From Rhodococcus ruber NBRC 15591 (GTDB lineage: Bacteria; Actinomycetota; Actinomycetes; Mycobacteriales; Mycobacteriaceae): a stretch of DNA of 43,903 nt. The DNA lies in NCBI RefSeq assembly GCF_001894945.1, contig NZ_BCXE01000039.1, positions 1-43,903 on the forward strand, read 5' to 3'. The notes below the pieces were generated by a model. It was not told where the DNA came from and ran no database searches. It saw only the letters and a program-made list of their open reading frames with translations. Positions 19,912 through 30,286 of this stretch are shown here, piece after piece. Each line of letters starts with the position of its first letter. The first letter of the stretch is position 1. The position numbers were made by a program, and so were the translations under genes.

Positions 19912-21801
19912 ATGAGCGTCGGGTTCGAAGAGTTCATCGATGAGAACGGACAGATCGTGTTGCCCGAGGGCAACACTCTGCTCGACCACCTCGAGCAGCA
20001 TTTCGCCGAGAACGGCGACGATCTTGCGTACCGTTACATCGATTACTCGCGGGAACGTGACGGCGAGGTCCACGAGCTGACCTGGCAGCAGTTCGGGGTA
20101 CGTCTGCGCGCGATCGCGGCCCGGCTGCAGCAGGTCACCGAGCCCGGCGACCGCGTCGCGATCCTTGCCCCGCAGGGCCTGGACTACGTCGTCTCCTTCT
20201 TTGCGGCCATCTATGCCGGCACCATCGCCGTCCCGCTGTTCGATCCCGACGAGCCCGGCCACACCGACCGGCTGCATGCCGTCCTCGGCGACTGCACACC
20301 CAGCGCCATCCTCACCGCCACCACCTCCGCGGCCGGGGTCCGGCAGTTCTTCCGGCCGCTGCCCGCCGCGCAGCGCCCCCGCATCATCGCGGTCGACGCG
20401 ATCCCCGACACCGTCGCCGACTCGTGGACGCGACCCCGGATCGGCACCGACGACATCGCCTACCTGCAGTACACCTCCGGATCGACCCGCGTGCCCGCGG
20501 GCGTCGAGATCACCCACCGCGGTGTCCTCACCAACTGCATCCAGATGGCCGACTCCATCGAACTCAACGAGGGTTCGCGCGGTGTGACGTGGCTGCCGCT
20601 GTTCCACGACATGGGCCTGCTCACGATCATCCTGCCCGCGATCGGCGGCAAGTACATCACCATCATGAGCCCGCGCGCCTTCGTGCAGCGGCCGGGCCGG
20701 TGGATCAAGGAACTCGCCGCCGTCTCCGACGGCGCCGGCACGTTCGCCGCCGCGCCGAACTTCGCGTTCGAGCACGCGGCCGCGCGAGGACTGCCGAAGC
20801 CGGGTGAGACCCTCGACCTGAGCAACGTGATCGGCCTGATCAACGGCAGCGAGCCGGTGACCACGTCCTCGATGCGCAAGTTCAACGAGGCGTTCGCGCC
20901 GTACGGCCTGCCCAAGACCGCGATCAAGCCGTCGTACGGCATGGCGGAGGCGACGCTGTTCGTCTCGTCCACCCGGCACACCGACGAGGCCAAGGTCATC
21001 TACGTCGACCGCGACCAGCTGGGCGCCGGCCGCATCGTCAAGGTCGACAAGGAGGCGCCGAACGCCATCGCGCAGGTCTCCTGCGGATACGTCGCGCGCA
21101 GCCAGTGGGCCGCGATCGTCGACGCCGAGACCGCCACCGAGGTGCCGGACGAGCACGTCGGGGAGATCTGGCTGCACGGCGAGAACATCGGCATCGGGTA
21201 CTGGGGACGCACTCAGGAGACCGCGGAGACCTTCCGCAACACGATCGCCGACCGCCTGACCGTCGGCAGCCACGCCGAGGGCACGCCGGCCGACGCGCAC
21301 TGGCTGCGCACCGGCGACTACGGCGTGTACGTCGACGGCGAGCTGTACATCACCGGCCGCGTCAAGGACCTGGTCATCGTGGATGGACGTAACCACTACC
21401 CGCAGGACCTGGAGTTCTCGGCGCAGGAGGCCAGCTCCGCGCTGCGCCCCGGCTTCGTGGCCGCCTTCGCCGTGCCGGCCAACCAGCTGCCGCAGGTGGT
21501 GTTCGAGAACTCGCACTCGGGCCTGCAGTTCGACCCCGACGACGCCTCGGAGCAGCTGGTCATCGTCGCCGAGCGGGCGCCGGGTGCGGGCAAGGCGGAT
21601 CCGCAGCCGGTTGCGGACACCGTGCGGGCGGCGATCTCGGCACGGCACGGTGTGACCGCACGCGACGTCCTGCTCGTTCCGGCCGGGTCGATCCCGCGCA
21701 CGTCGAGTGGCAAGATCGCGCGGCGCGCGTGCAAGGCCGCGTACATCGAGGGAACCCTGCGCGGCGGTTACACGCAGCAGGCCTTCCCCGATAGCGTTTA
21801 A
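19912..21801 (+). CDS. fadD32: Long-chain fatty-acid--AMP ligase FadD32
   Basis: A 629-residue fatty acyl-AMP ligase (637 in M. tuberculosis). It activates the meromycolic acid to its adenylate and loads it on the N-terminal carrier domain of Pks13. The adenylate motif is [18 protein letters not shown] (from Y187), followed by [20 protein letters not shown] and [17 protein letters not shown]. The C-terminal [12 protein letters not shown] carries the mobile-domain Lys. FAAL enzymes differ from acyl-CoA ligases by an insertion that blocks CoA attack; the genetic position makes FAAL the right call. The gene ends 35 nt before the pks13 ATG. Confidence 0.97.
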   Translation: MSVGFEEFIDENGQIVLPEGNTLLDHLEQHFAENGDDLAYRYIDYSRERDGEVHELTWQQFGVRLRAIAARLQQVTEPGDRVAILAPQGLDYVVSFFAAIYAGTIAVPLFDPDEPGHTDRLHAVLGDCTPSAILTATTSAAGVRQFFRPLPAAQRPRIIAVDAIPDTVADSWTRPRIGTDDIAYLQYTSGSTRVPAGVEITHRGVLTNCIQMADSIELNEGSRGVTWLPLFHDMGLLTIILPAIGGKYITIMSPRAFVQRPGRWIKELAAVSDGAGTFAAAPNFAFEHAAARGLPKPGETLDLSNVIGLINGSEPVTTSSMRKFNEAFAPYGLPKTAIKPSYGMAEATLFVSSTRHTDEAKVIYVDRDQLGAGRIVKVDKEAPNAIAQVSCGYVARSQWAAIVDAETATEVPDEHVGEIWLHGENIGIGYWGRTQETAETFRNTIADRLTVGSHAEGTPADAHWLRTGDYGVYVDGELYITGRVKDLVIVDGRNHYPQDLEFSAQEASSALRPGFVAAFAVPANQLPQVVFENSHSGLQFDPDDASEQLVIVAERAPGAGKADPQPVADTVRAAISARHGVTARDVLLVPAGSIPRTSSGKIARRACKAAYIEGTLRGGYTQQAFPDSV

Positions 21802-21821
21802 ACATTGTTCTCTTTCCCGGG

Positions 21822-21839
21822 TAGCGTGGTGGGTTGATG
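21822..21839 (+). promoter_or_regulatory. Possible leaderless promoter of pks13
   Basis: TAGCGT (21822-21827) lies 9 nt before the ATG at 21837-21839, and no Shine-Dalgarno sequence precedes that ATG. A promoter here would allow pks13-accD4 expression apart from fadD32. A TTG three bases upstream (21834) is an alternative start codon. Confidence 0.35.
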
Positions 21840-24800
21840 GCTGACACTGAAATGACCGTCGCGCAGCTGCGCGAATGGCTGCGAAACTGGATCGCCGAGG
21901 CCACCGGGCAACCGGTGGCACAGATCTCCGACGATCGCCCGATGGAGGAGTTCGGTCTCTCGTCCCGCGACGCCGTCGCGCTGAGCGGCGAGATCGAGGA
22001 ACTGCTCGGCGTCACCCTCACCGCGACGATCGCGTACCAGCACCCGACCATCGCGTCGCTGGCCACGCGCATCATCGAGGGCGAGCCCGAGCTCCCGGAG
22101 GGGGACGACAGCGCCTTCTACGCCGCCGGTCCGGCCGGCCGGGCACACGACATCGCGATCGTCGGTCTCGCCACGCGGCTGCCCGGGCACGTGAGCACCC
22201 CCGCCGAGATGTGGCAGCTGCTTGCACAGGGCCGCGACGGGATCACCGACCTCCCCGAGGGACGGTGGTCCGAATTCGCCGACGACCCGCAGATCTCGTC
22301 CGCCATCGCCGCGGCCAACACCCGCGGCGGGTATCTCGACGACGTCAAGGGCTTCGACGCCGAGTTCTTCGCGATGTCGCCGCGCGAGGTCGAGATGGTC
22401 GATCCGCAGCAGCGCCTCGCCCTCGAACTGACCTGGGAGGCGCTCGAGCACGCCCACATTCCGGCCAGCGACCTCAAGGGCCGCCCGGTCGGCGTGTTCA
22501 TCGGCAGCTCCGCCAACGACTACCAGCTCCTCGCGGTGAGCGACCCGTCCGCCGCGCATCCGTACGCGCTGACCGGCACGGCCACGTCCATCGTCGCCAA
22601 CCGGGTCTCGTACTTCTTCGACTTCCGCGGACCGTCCGTCGCCCTGGACACCGCGTGCTCGTCGTCGCTCGTGGCCGTGCACCAGGCGGTGCGGGCCCTG
22701 CGCGACGGCGACGCCGACGTGGCGCTGGCCGGCGGCGTGAACATGCTCGTCGCGCCCGCCGCGACCCTCGGCTTCGACCAGCTCGGCGTGCAGGCCCCCG
22801 ACGGCCGCATCAAGGCCTTCTCGGCCGACGCCGACGGCATGGTCCGCGCCGAGGGCGGCGGCCTCGTCGTGCTCAAGCGGCTCGAGGACGCCGAGCGTGA
22901 CGGCGACACCGTGCTCGCCGTCATCGCCGGTTCCGCCGTCAACCAGGACGGCCGCTCCAACGGGCTGGCGGCGCCGAACCCCGAGGCCCAGGTCGACGTG
23001 CTGCGCCGCGCCTACCGGGACGCGCGCATCCTGCCGTCCGGCGTCGACTACGTCGAGGCCCACGGCACCGGAACCGTGCTCGGCGACCCGATCGAGGCGG
23101 ACGCCCTCGGCCGTGTCGTCGGCCGCGGACGCGACGCCGACAAGCCGGTGCTGCTGGGCTCGGCGAAGACCAACTTCGGCCACCTCGAGGCGGCCGCCGG
23201 CGCGGCGGGCCTGATCAAGGTGGTCCTCGCGATGCAGGAGAACCACCTGCCGGCGACGCTGAACTACACGGCGCCGAACCCGTACATCCCGTTCGAGCAG
23301 GCCCGCCTGAAGGTCATCCCCGAGGGCGCCGAGTGGCCGCGCTACACCGGCAAGGCGATCGCCGGCGTCTCCGGGTTCGGCTTCGGCGGCACCAACGCCC
23401 ATGTCGTGGTCCGCGAGTACACCGGCCCCGAAGCGGCGCCGGCCGGGCCGGACGAGGCGCCCGTGGCAGAGCCGAGCGAAGGTGTCGTTCCGTCGGCTGA
23501 AGGAGCTGAGGGGCACATTCGCTCGGACGAGAACGCCGAGCGCCCGGTGCTGCTCGCGGTGTCCGCGGCGATGCCGTCGCGCCGTCGCCGGGCCGCCGCC
23601 GACCTCGCCGACTGGCTCGAGACGGAGGCGGGCAGCACCACGCCGCTCGCCGACGTCGCCCGCACCCTTTCCCGCCGCAACCACGGCCGCTCGCGCGCCG
23701 TCGTGATCGCGACGACCCGCGCCGAGGCCATCGCCGGGCTGCGCGCCGTCGCCGCCGGAAAGCCCGCCCAGGGCGTGTTCTCCGCCGACGCCCCCGCCGC
23801 CAACGGGTCGGTGTGGGTGCTGTCCGGGTTCGGATCGCAGCACCGCAAGATGGCCAAGCAGCTGTACCTCGAGAACGCGGTGTTCGCGGCGGCCGTCGAC
23901 GAGATCGACGAGCTGATCGAGGACGAGGCCGGCTACTCCATGAAGGAGAAGTTCCTCGACGACGCCCAGGACTACGACGTCGAGACCTCGCAGGTCGGCA
24001 TCTTCACCATCCAGGTCGCCCTCGCGAAGCTGCTGCGTCACCACGGCGCCGAGCCGTCCGCCGTCGTCGGCCACTCCATGGGTGAGGCCGCCGCGGCATA
24101 CATCTCGGGTGGGCTGTCGCTCGAGGACGCCGTCCGCGTCATCTGCGCGCGCTCGCGCCTGATGGGCGAGGCCGAGGCGCTGCTCGAGGGCGACGACATC
24201 CGGCTCATGGCGCTCGTCGAGTACAGTGCCGCGGAGATCGAGCAGGTCCTCACCGACTACCCGCACCTCGAGGTCTGCGTCTACGCGGCGCCGACGCACA
24301 CCGTCATCGGCGGCCCGCAGGACGAGGTCAACGCGATCGTCGCGCGGGCGGAGTCGGAGGAGAAGCTCGCCCGCGTGCTGCAGACCAAGGGCGCCAGCCA
24401 CACCTCGCAGGTGGATCCGCTCCTCGGCGAGCTCGCCGCCGAACTCGCCGGCATCGAGCCGCACCGGTTGAAGGTCGACGTGTACTCGTCGGTCGACCAG
24501 GACACCCACTACCGCGCCGGGCACGAGGGCATCCACCAGGTCGAGTACTGGACCAAGGGTCTGCGGCACAGCGTCTACTTCACCAATGCGGTCAAGCTGG
24601 CCGTCACCGACGGGCACACCACCTTCGTCGAGCTGGCCCCCAATCCGGTCGCGCTGATGTCCGTGGCCGCGACGGCGTACGCGGCCGGGGTCATCGACAC
24701 CCAGCTGATCCAGACCCTCAAGCGCAAGGAGGACGAGCCGCTGGGCGTGCTCACCGCCCTCGCGCAGCTGTACGTGCACGGCCACACCGTGGACCTGCAC

Positions 24801-26882
24801 AGCCTGCTCCCGGCCGGCGCGTACGCCGACCTGCCGCGGACGGTGTTCCTGCGCAAGCCGTTCTGGCTCGAGACCCGCATCGGGACCGGCGGCAGTGCCC
24901 GCGTGCCCGGCGCGCACGTCGCGCTGCCCGACGGCCGGCACGTGTGGGAGGTGCGCGCCGACGCGGTCACCGACCTCGGTGAACTCGCCGTCGCCGCCGC
25001 GTCGCAGGTGCTCGCCGACGTCACCCTCACCGCGTCCGTGCCGTACGGTGACGTCCCCGCCACCGGCACCCTCACCACCACGCTGACCCGGCACCTCGGC
25101 GGCGCGTCGCTGCACGTGCACGGCCGGGACGCGGCGGACGGCGAGTTCCGGTTGCTGTTCGATGCGGTCGTCGCCTCCGGTGACGCGCTGCCGGCCCCGA
25201 CGCCCGCGCCGGCCGAGCGCTCCACCGGGCCGGTCGAGACGCTGTCCGAGGTGGTGGAGAGCTTCGGCGACAAGTGGAATCCGAACGGGTCGCAGACCCT
25301 CGAGGATCGGCTGGCGCTGATCGTCGCCGAATCGATGGGGTACGCGCCCGAGGATCTGCCCGTCGAGATTCCGCTGATCGAGCTGGGGCTGGACTCGCTC
25401 ATGGCGGTGCGGATCAAGAACCGCGTCGAGTACGAGTTCGACATCCCGCAGCTGCAGCTCGCCGCGGTGAAGGACGCCAGCCTGCGCGACGTCGCGAAGT
25501 ACCTGCGGTACGCCGTGGAGAACCGCGAGGAGGTCGCCGCGCTCGCCGCCCAGCAGGCCGCCGACCGCGACACCGCCGCTCGGGAGGACGCGTCGCTCGA
25601 GCTGCCTGCGGTCTCGCCGGTGGAGGACACCGGGGTGGTGCACGAGGCGGAGGCGATACTCGAGGCCACTGAGGCCGCCGAGGCCGCCGAGACCGCTGAG
25701 GCCGCGGAGACCGCAGAGGCCGGCAAGACCGGTGAGACCGCTGCGAGCACCGAAGCGGACAAGGCCACCGACGTCACCGACCGGCAGGCGGTCGCGGAGG
25801 CATCCGGCACCGACGTGCCGCCGCGCGACGCCGCCGAGCGGCTCACGTTCGCGACGTGGGCCGTGATCACCGGGCAGTCGGCGAAGGGCATCTTCAACAC
25901 CCTGCCGATCCTCGACGACGAGACGGCCGAGCGCCTCGCCGCCCGGCTGACCGAGCGGGCGAACGGCGAGATCACCGTGGACGACGTGCTCGACGCCGAG
26001 ACCATCGAGCAGCTCGCCGAGAGCGTGCGCCGGCACCTCGAATCGGCGGATCGCATCGACGGGCTCGTCCGTACGCTGCGGCCGCGGCCCGAGGGCTCGG
26101 ACGCCGTGCCGGTGTTCGTGTTCCACCCCGCCGGCGGATCCACCGTCGTGTACGAGCCGCTCCTGCGCCGGTTGCCCGAGGGCACCCCGATGTACGGCTT
26201 CGAACGCACCGAGGGCCCGATCGAGCAGCGTGCCCAGGAGTACCTCCCGCAGATCAAGGAGATCCAGGGCGACGGTCCGTATGTGCTGTACGGCTGGTCG
26301 CTGGGCGGTGTGCTCGCCTACGCGGTCGCCCGGCTGCTGCGCGCGGAGGGCAAGGACGTGCGGCTCGTCGGCCTCATCGACACGGTGATGGCCGGGGAGA
26401 AGGTCGAGGACACTGCCGAGGAGATCACCAAGCGCTGGCAGCGGTACGCGCAGTTCGCGAAGAAGACCTACGGGGTCGACGCTCCGCTGCCGTACGACAA
26501 GCTCGCCGCGACGGACGACGAGGGGCAGGTGCGCATCCTCATGGACCTGCTCAAGATGAGCGGTACGAGGATCCCCGGCGGCATCATCGAGCACCAGCGC
26601 ACGTCGTGGCTGGACAACCGGGCCATCCAGACGGCGAAGCTCGAGCCGTACGACGGCGACGTGGTGCTGTACATGGCGGACCGCTACCACGACGACGCCA
26701 TCGAACTCGAGCCCGCATTCGGGACCAGGCAGCCCGACGGTGGCTGGGGTGAGTCGGTCCGTAATCTGGAGGTCATCCGTGTCGGCGGCGATCACCTCCA
26801 GGTGGTCGACGAGCCGTACATCGGGAAGGTGGGGGCCGACCTGACACGCAAGCTGGCCGACATCGAGGCCACGAGGAGCTGA
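21837..26882 (+). CDS. pks13: Polyketide synthase Pks13 (mycolic acid condensase)
   Basis: A 1681-residue type I PKS that condenses the meromycolyl chain with a carboxyacyl chain to form the alpha-alkyl beta-keto precursor of mycolate. Domains in order: carrier 1 ([10 protein letters not shown]43); ketosynthase with DTACSSSL (C274), EAHGTGT (H409) and [10 protein letters not shown] (H449); acyltransferase with GHSMGEA (S747); carrier 2 with LGLDSLMAV (S1187); thioesterase with YGWSLGGVL (S1488) and GGDHLQVVD (H1653). An Ala/Glu/Thr low-complexity linker (about 1275-1310) joins carrier 2 to the thioesterase. The KS-AT linker (about 546-563) contains an imperfect palindromic DNA insertion. The length is slightly under the 1733 of M. 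tuberculosis, with all domains intact. Confidence 0.97.
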   Translation: MADTEMTVAQLREWLRNWIAEATGQPVAQISDDRPMEEFGLSSRDAVALSGEIEELLGVTLTATIAYQHPTIASLATRIIEGEPELPEGDDSAFYAAGPAGRAHDIAIVGLATRLPGHVSTPAEMWQLLAQGRDGITDLPEGRWSEFADDPQISSAIAAANTRGGYLDDVKGFDAEFFAMSPREVEMVDPQQRLALELTWEALEHAHIPASDLKGRPVGVFIGSSANDYQLLAVSDPSAAHPYALTGTATSIVANRVSYFFDFRGPSVALDTACSSSLVAVHQAVRALRDGDADVALAGGVNMLVAPAATLGFDQLGVQAPDGRIKAFSADADGMVRAEGGGLVVLKRLEDAERDGDTVLAVIAGSAVNQDGRSNGLAAPNPEAQVDVLRRAYRDARILPSGVDYVEAHGTGTVLGDPIEADALGRVVGRGRDADKPVLLGSAKTNFGHLEAAAGAAGLIKVVLAMQENHLPATLNYTAPNPYIPFEQARLKVIPEGAEWPRYTGKAIAGVSGFGFGGTNAHVVVREYTGPEAAPAGPDEAPVAEPSEGVVPSAEGAEGHIRSDENAERPVLLAVSAAMPSRRRRAAADLADWLETEAGSTTPLADVARTLSRRNHGRSRAVVIATTRAEAIAGLRAVAAGKPAQGVFSADAPAANGSVWVLSGFGSQHRKMAKQLYLENAVFAAAVDEIDELIEDEAGYSMKEKFLDDAQDYDVETSQVGIFTIQVALAKLLRHHGAEPSAVVGHSMGEAAAAYISGGLSLEDAVRVICARSRLMGEAEALLEGDDIRLMALVEYSAAEIEQVLTDYPHLEVCVYAAPTHTVIGGPQDEVNAIVARAESEEKLARVLQTKGASHTSQVDPLLGELAAELAGIEPHRLKVDVYSSVDQDTHYRAGHEGIHQVEYWTKGLRHSVYFTNAVKLAVTDGHTTFVELAPNPVALMSVAATAYAAGVIDTQLIQTLKRKEDEPLGVLTALAQLYVHGHTVDLHSLLPAGAYADLPRTVFLRKPFWLETRIGTGGSARVPGAHVALPDGRHVWEVRADAVTDLGELAVAAASQVLADVTLTASVPYGDVPATGTLTTTLTRHLGGASLHVHGRDAADGEFRLLFDAVVASGDALPAPTPAPAERSTGPVETLSEVVESFGDKWNPNGSQTLEDRLALIVAESMGYAPEDLPVEIPLIELGLDSLMAVRIKNRVEYEFDIPQLQLAAVKDASLRDVAKYLRYAVENREEVAALAAQQAADRDTAAREDASLELPAVSPVEDTGVVHEAEAILEATEAAEAAETAEAAETAEAGKTGETAASTEADKATDVTDRQAVAEASGTDVPPRDAAERLTFATWAVITGQSAKGIFNTLPILDDETAERLAARLTERANGEITVDDVLDAETIEQLAESVRRHLESADRIDGLVRTLRPRPEGSDAVPVFVFHPAGGSTVVYEPLLRRLPEGTPMYGFERTEGPIEQRAQEYLPQIKEIQGDGPYVLYGWSLGGVLAYAVARLLRAEGKDVRLVGLIDTVMAGEKVEDTAEEITKRWQRYAQFAKKTYGVDAPLPYDKLAATDDEGQVRILMDLLKMSGTRIPGGIIEHQRTSWLDNRAIQTAKLEPYDGDVVLYMADRYHDDAIELEPAFGTRQPDGGWGESVRNLEVIRVGGDHLQVVDEPYIGKVGADLTRKLADIEATRS
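23472..23526. repeat. Imperfect palindromic element inside pks13
   Basis: The arms CCGAGCGAAGGTGTC (23472-23486) and GGCACATTCGCTCGG (23512-23526) are complementary at 13 of 15 positions. They flank a 25-nt centre, the whole reading in frame through the KS-AT linker of Pks13. Codon use and composition differ from the flanks. It looks like an inserted REP-type repeat tolerated in a linker. Confidence 0.5.
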
Positions 26883-26889
26883 TCGAGTA

Positions 26890-28434
26890 GTGACCACGAC
26901 GACGGCCGAGAAGCTGGCCGAGCTGCGCAAGAATCTCGAGATCGCCAAGGAGCCGGCCGGGGAGGCCGCGGTGGCCAAACGCGCCGCCAAGGGCATCCCC
27001 AGTGCGCGACAGCGCATCGACATGCTGCTCGACCCGGGCAGCTTCGTCGAGATCGGGGCGCTCATGAAGACGCCCGGCCGTGACGACGCGCTCTACGGTG
27101 ACGGCGTCGTCGTCGGTCACGGCACCGTCGACGGCCGGCCCGTCGCGGTGTTCTCGCACGATCAGACCGTGTTCGGTGGCAGCGTCGGCGAGATGTTCGG
27201 CCGCAAGGTCGCCGCGATCCTCGACTTCGCGCTGAAGATCGGCTGCCCGGTGGTCGGCATCAACGACTCCGGCGGTGCCCGGGTGCAGGACGCGGTGACG
27301 TCGCTGGCGTGGTACGCGGAACTGGGCAAGCGGCACGAGCCGCTGTCGGGGTTGTGCCCGCAGGTGTCGATCATCCTGGGCAAGTGCGCCGGGGGCGCCG
27401 TGTACGCGCCCATCAACACCGACGTGGTCGTCGCCACCGAAGAGGCGTACATGTTCGTCACCGGCCCGGACGTCATCAAGTCCGTCACCGGGGAGGACGT
27501 CAGCCTCGACGAACTCGGCAGCGCCCGTAAGCAGGCCGAGTACGGCAACGTGCACCACGTCGCGCCGGACGAGAAGGCCGCGTTCGAGTGGGCCCGCAAG
27601 TACCTGAGCTACATGCCGTCGAACGCGCAGGAGAAGCCCCCGGTGATCAATCCGGGCCTCGAACCGGAGATCACGCCGGACGATCTCGAGCTCGACACGT
27701 TCATGCCCGACGCCGACAACTCCGGCTACGACATGCACGACGTCCTGCTCAAGATCTTCGACGACGGCGACTTCTTCGAGATCCGCTCGCAGGTCGCCCC
27801 GAACATCATCACCGGCTTCGCCCGCGTCGACGGGCGGCCCGTCGGGGTGGTGGCGAACCAGCCGCTGTACCTGTCCGGGGCGCTCGACGCGGCGAGTTCG
27901 GACAAGGCCGCGCATTTCGTGCGGGTGTGCGACGCGTACGACATTCCGCTGGTGTTCGTCGTCGACACCCCCGGCTTCCTGCCGGGTGTGGAGCAGGAGA
28001 AGATCGGGGTCATCAAGCGCGGCGGCCGGTTCCTGTTCTCGTTCGTCGAGGCGTCGGTGCCGAAGGTGACCGTGGTGGTACGCAAGTCCTACGGCGGTGG
28101 CTACGCGGTGATGGGCTCCAAGCAGCTCGGCGCGGATGTGAACTTCGCGTGGCCCACGGCGCGGATCGCGGTGATGGGCGCCGAGAGTGCGGTGGCGGTC
28201 ATCGGCCGTCGCCAGATCGAGGCGGCCGGCGAGAACGCTCCGGCGGTCCGTCAGCAGCTGATCAACTTCTACAACGAGCACATCGCGACGCCGTACATCG
28301 CGGCCGAGCGCGGCTACATCGATGCGGTGATCGAGCCGCACAAGACGCGTCTGGAGATCCGCAAGGCGCTGACGTTGCTGCGCGACAAGAAGGTGTTCAA
28401 GAATCCGCGCAAGCACCACTTGCTTCCGCTCTAG
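26890..28434 (+). CDS. accD4: AccD4, carboxyltransferase beta subunit of the mycolate acyl-CoA carboxylase
   Basis: A 514-residue biotin-dependent carboxyltransferase (522 in Rv3799c). With AccA3, AccD5 and AccE5 it carboxylates a long-chain acyl-CoA to supply the alpha-branch extender for Pks13. The crotonase-type fold shows [25 protein letters not shown] and [15 protein letters not shown] in the N-terminal half, and [14 protein letters not shown] and [13 protein letters not shown] in the C-terminal half, giving the two oxyanion-hole Gly pairs. The GTG at 26890 lies 7 nt after the pks13 stop, so the pair is cotranscribed. Transcription ends at the palindrome at 28448-28493. Confidence 0.95.
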   Translation: MTTTTAEKLAELRKNLEIAKEPAGEAAVAKRAAKGIPSARQRIDMLLDPGSFVEIGALMKTPGRDDALYGDGVVVGHGTVDGRPVAVFSHDQTVFGGSVGEMFGRKVAAILDFALKIGCPVVGINDSGGARVQDAVTSLAWYAELGKRHEPLSGLCPQVSIILGKCAGGAVYAPINTDVVVATEEAYMFVTGPDVIKSVTGEDVSLDELGSARKQAEYGNVHHVAPDEKAAFEWARKYLSYMPSNAQEKPPVINPGLEPEITPDDLELDTFMPDADNSGYDMHDVLLKIFDDGDFFEIRSQVAPNIITGFARVDGRPVGVVANQPLYLSGALDAASSDKAAHFVRVCDAYDIPLVFVVDTPGFLPGVEQEKIGVIKRGGRFLFSFVEASVPKVTVVVRKSYGGGYAVMGSKQLGADVNFAWPTARIAVMGAESAVAVIGRRQIEAAGENAPAVRQQLINFYNEHIATPYIAAERGYIDAVIEPHKTRLEIRKALTLLRDKKVFKNPRKHHLLPL

Positions 28435-28447
28435 CCCTTCTGGTGGG

Positions 28448-28493
28448 CCGAATGTCACATCGCGTCGATCGATCGACGCGATGTGACATTCGG
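28448..28493. terminator. Perfect 46-bp palindrome between convergent accD4 and AbiEi-like gene (hairpin family copy 1)
   Basis: Two perfect 23-bp arms meet with no loop; the outer ends are CCGAATGTCACAT and ATGTGACATTCGG and the centre is GATCGATC. It lies between the stop codons of two convergent genes, where a bidirectional terminator is expected. The same outer ends recur at 29582-29636 and 30196-30242. Confidence 0.8.
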
Positions 28494-28507
28494 TTCGCCT
28501 CGCGGGG

Positions 28508-29467
28508 CTACCGAACCCGCACGTCGGGTCGTGGACGTTCGAGACCCTGCCGGTAGGCCGCCGCAAGATCGGCGAGCACGATCGCCGGTTCGTGCCGGAT
28601 CTGTCTGGGCAGATGGGTGACGACGATGATCCCGTGCCGCTGCATGACCGCCCGGCGCCGCATCGTTGCCTCGTGGTCTCTTGCGCTGAGATGATGTGCG
28701 AACGAGTCGATCTCCCACGCCAGTGCCACGGCATCGAGCCAGCCGTCCGGACGGGCGATCCAAGTTCCGTTCGAGTCCTCGACCTCCCGGTTGTGCACCA
28801 TCGGGGGAAGACCCGAGGTGGAGTACAGCTTCTGGGCCTCGATCTCGGCGACCGAATGCGCGTCGTCGACCAGTTCCTGGATCACCTTGCGCGGCACTGC
28901 GGTTCCTCGACTGCTGCCCTCTGCAAGTTCGCGTGCCAGGTGGTCCACGGTGACATCGCCGCGTTGGAGCGCGGCGGCGAACAAGGCGCGGCAGTCGTCC
29001 GTTCGTGACGTCCGCCGTCCGGCATCGAGCAGGCTGCGCGCGACGGGTGCGATCCGCAGTGTGCCCTTGCGTACGGGTTCGGGTACACGCCAGCTGCGTT
29101 CGACGGTGACGAACGAGAAGTTCCTGCGATGCCGATTCTGCGGGATGAGCAGCAGGATGTCGCTCTTCGTCGCCGAGGGGGCGTATCCGTGCACGCCGAG
29201 CGCGGCGTGGCCCGAGATGACGGCCTCGTCGCCTCCGTACATCTGCGCTGCCGTCTGTCTGTGCAGTTGCGTGAGCGGGCCGCTGTGCAGCGCAACGACA
29301 CCGGGCAGAATCCGCTGCCACGGACCACCCTTCCGGCAACGGCCGGAGATGGTGCTGCTGCTCATCCCGCATCCCAACAGTGTCGAGGTGCGGATGATGC
29401 CGTTGACACTCAGCCCGACGAGCTGTTCGACGTCGTCCCCCCACGTTCCGCGTCTCATGCCGCCCAT
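28508..29467 (-). CDS. AbiEi-like winged-helix protein with PD-(D/E)xK-type C-terminal domain
   Basis: About 319 residues. The N-terminal part has the winged-helix pattern of AbiEi-type antitoxins and related regulators (IRTSTLLGCGMSSSTISGR, then WQRILPGVVALHSGP). The C-terminal part resembles DUF559/Vsr-like endonuclease folds: RPDGWLDAVALAWEIDSFAHH, with the D...ExD arrangement of PD-(D/E)xK enzymes, then MRRRAVMQRHGIIVV. Such solitary two-domain proteins are common in actinobacteria and their role is unproven. No AbiEii nucleotidyltransferase partner lies beside it. The start is uncertain: GTG 29473, ATG 29467 and ATG 29458 are all open and none has a good ribosome site. Hairpin copies 1 and 2 border it. 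Confidence 0.6.
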   Translation of the reverse strand: MGGMRRGTWGDDVEQLVGLSVNGIIRTSTLLGCGMSSSTISGRCRKGGPWQRILPGVVALHSGPLTQLHRQTAAQMYGGDEAVISGHAALGVHGYAPSATKSDILLLIPQNRHRRNFSFVTVERSWRVPEPVRKGTLRIAPVARSLLDAGRRTSRTDDCRALFAAALQRGDVTVDHLARELAEGSSRGTAVPRKVIQELVDDAHSVAEIEAQKLYSTSGLPPMVHNREVEDSNGTWIARPDGWLDAVALAWEIDSFAHHLSARDHEATMRRRAVMQRHGIIVVTHLPRQIRHEPAIVLADLAAAYRQGLERPRPDVRVR

Positions 29468-29581
29468 GATCACCGGGAAATGCCGCGCTCGAGGGGTGCA
29501 ACGGGAGGGTGGGCAAAATCTGTGGATGAACGGCGAGGTTGTGGACTACCCGTCGCGGGCGGACCGAGGCGGACCGACGGA

Positions 29582-29636
29582 CGGACCGAATGTCACATGG
29601 GTTCGATGCAATCGAAGCGATGTGACATTCGGTCCG
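29582..29636. terminator. Hairpin family copy 2, downstream of the small secreted protein gene
   Basis: Perfect 17-bp outer arms, CGGACCGAATGTCACAT (29582-29598) and its complement (29620-29636), with inner arms TTCGAT (29602-29607) and ATCGAA (29611-29616). It starts just past the stop of the minus-strand gene at 29642, where a terminator belongs. Confidence 0.75.
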
Positions 29637-29641
29637 GACGG

Positions 29642-30076
29642 TCAGGGGACGACCCAGGTCCCGACTCCCGGCAGGTACGTGAAGCCGTTCGGGACGGTGA
29701 CGGTGGCGACGATTCGGCCGGAGCCGGTCTCGGCGCGGGGCGTACCGGTCATTCCTCCGCCGAGCACCGGCCGGGACGGGAGTTCGTTGGTTCCGCTGGC
29801 CCCGGTGGTGATGTTGGTCCAGGAGATCTTGCAGTAGCACCACATGCTGCCGCCGAACCAGCTGATGCCGGGCTCGTCGGGGTCGACGCGCACCGTGACC
29901 GCCTCGTTCACCAAGGCTCCGCCGTAACCGAACGAGCCGGACTCGCCCGATCCGATGACACGCGTGAGCGTGGTGGCATTTTCGGGAGCGGCGACGGCTA
30001 CCGGGGCAGTCGCCACTCCGGCGCCGAGAACCGCGGCGGTAACCGCCGCGAGTCCGAATGCACGCTTCTTCGACAT
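29642..30076 (-). CDS. Small secreted protein of unknown function
   Basis: A 144-residue protein with a clear signal peptide (KKR start, hydrophobic core, cleavage near AVAAPEN, about residue 30). The mature part of about 114 residues is Gly/Thr-rich and probably all-beta. It has two close cysteines in MWCYCKISW. I do not recognise a family. A GGAAGGAA ribosome site precedes the ATG. Hairpin copies 2 and 3 lie on either side, so it is probably a single-gene transcript. It resembles other small actinobacterial envelope proteins only in general make-up. Confidence 0.7.
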   Translation of the reverse strand: MSKKRAFGLAAVTAAVLGAGVATAPVAVAAPENATTLTRVIGSGESGSFGYGGALVNEAVTVRVDPDEPGISWFGGSMWCYCKISWTNITTGASGTNELPSRPVLGGGMTGTPRAETGSGRIVATVTVPNGFTYLPGVGTWVVP

Positions 30077-30195
30077 ACAGTTCCTTCCGTAGCCGGCCCA
30101 CCCCCGCTGGCCCGATGAACAGTTCGCGATCGAGCAGAATCGAACATTCGTGACATCGCGCCCGAAACGGACGACGTTACCGGCGGCGCGACTGG

Positions 30196-30242
30196 CCGAA
30201 TGTCACATTCGGTCGATGGAGCCGAACCGGTGTGACATTCGG
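30196..30242. terminator. Hairpin family copy 3, downstream of the emb operon
   Basis: Outer 12-bp arms CCGAATGTCACA (30196-30207) and TGTGACATTCGG (30231-30242) with inner arms TTCGG (30208-30212) and CCGAA (30222-30226). The left half alone is also a 17-bp palindrome, CCGAATGT-C-ACATTCGG (30196-30212). It lies 45 nt past the emb stop on the minus strand, in terminator position. Confidence 0.7.
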
Positions 30243-30286
30243 TCCGAAAGGCGCGAGAGGACCGCATGCGGCCGCAGCGGGATGGC

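Noticed and set aside
21798-27065. A 1755-codon open frame antisense to pks13
   Set aside because: It mirrors the codon pattern of the high-GC pks13 gene and its translation is rich in Arg/Gly/His/Val with no domain. Long antisense frames are normal at this GC content.
28448-30242. The hairpin-bounded block as an insertion sequence
   Set aside because: No transposase is encoded and no target-site duplication was found; the hairpins fit terminators better.
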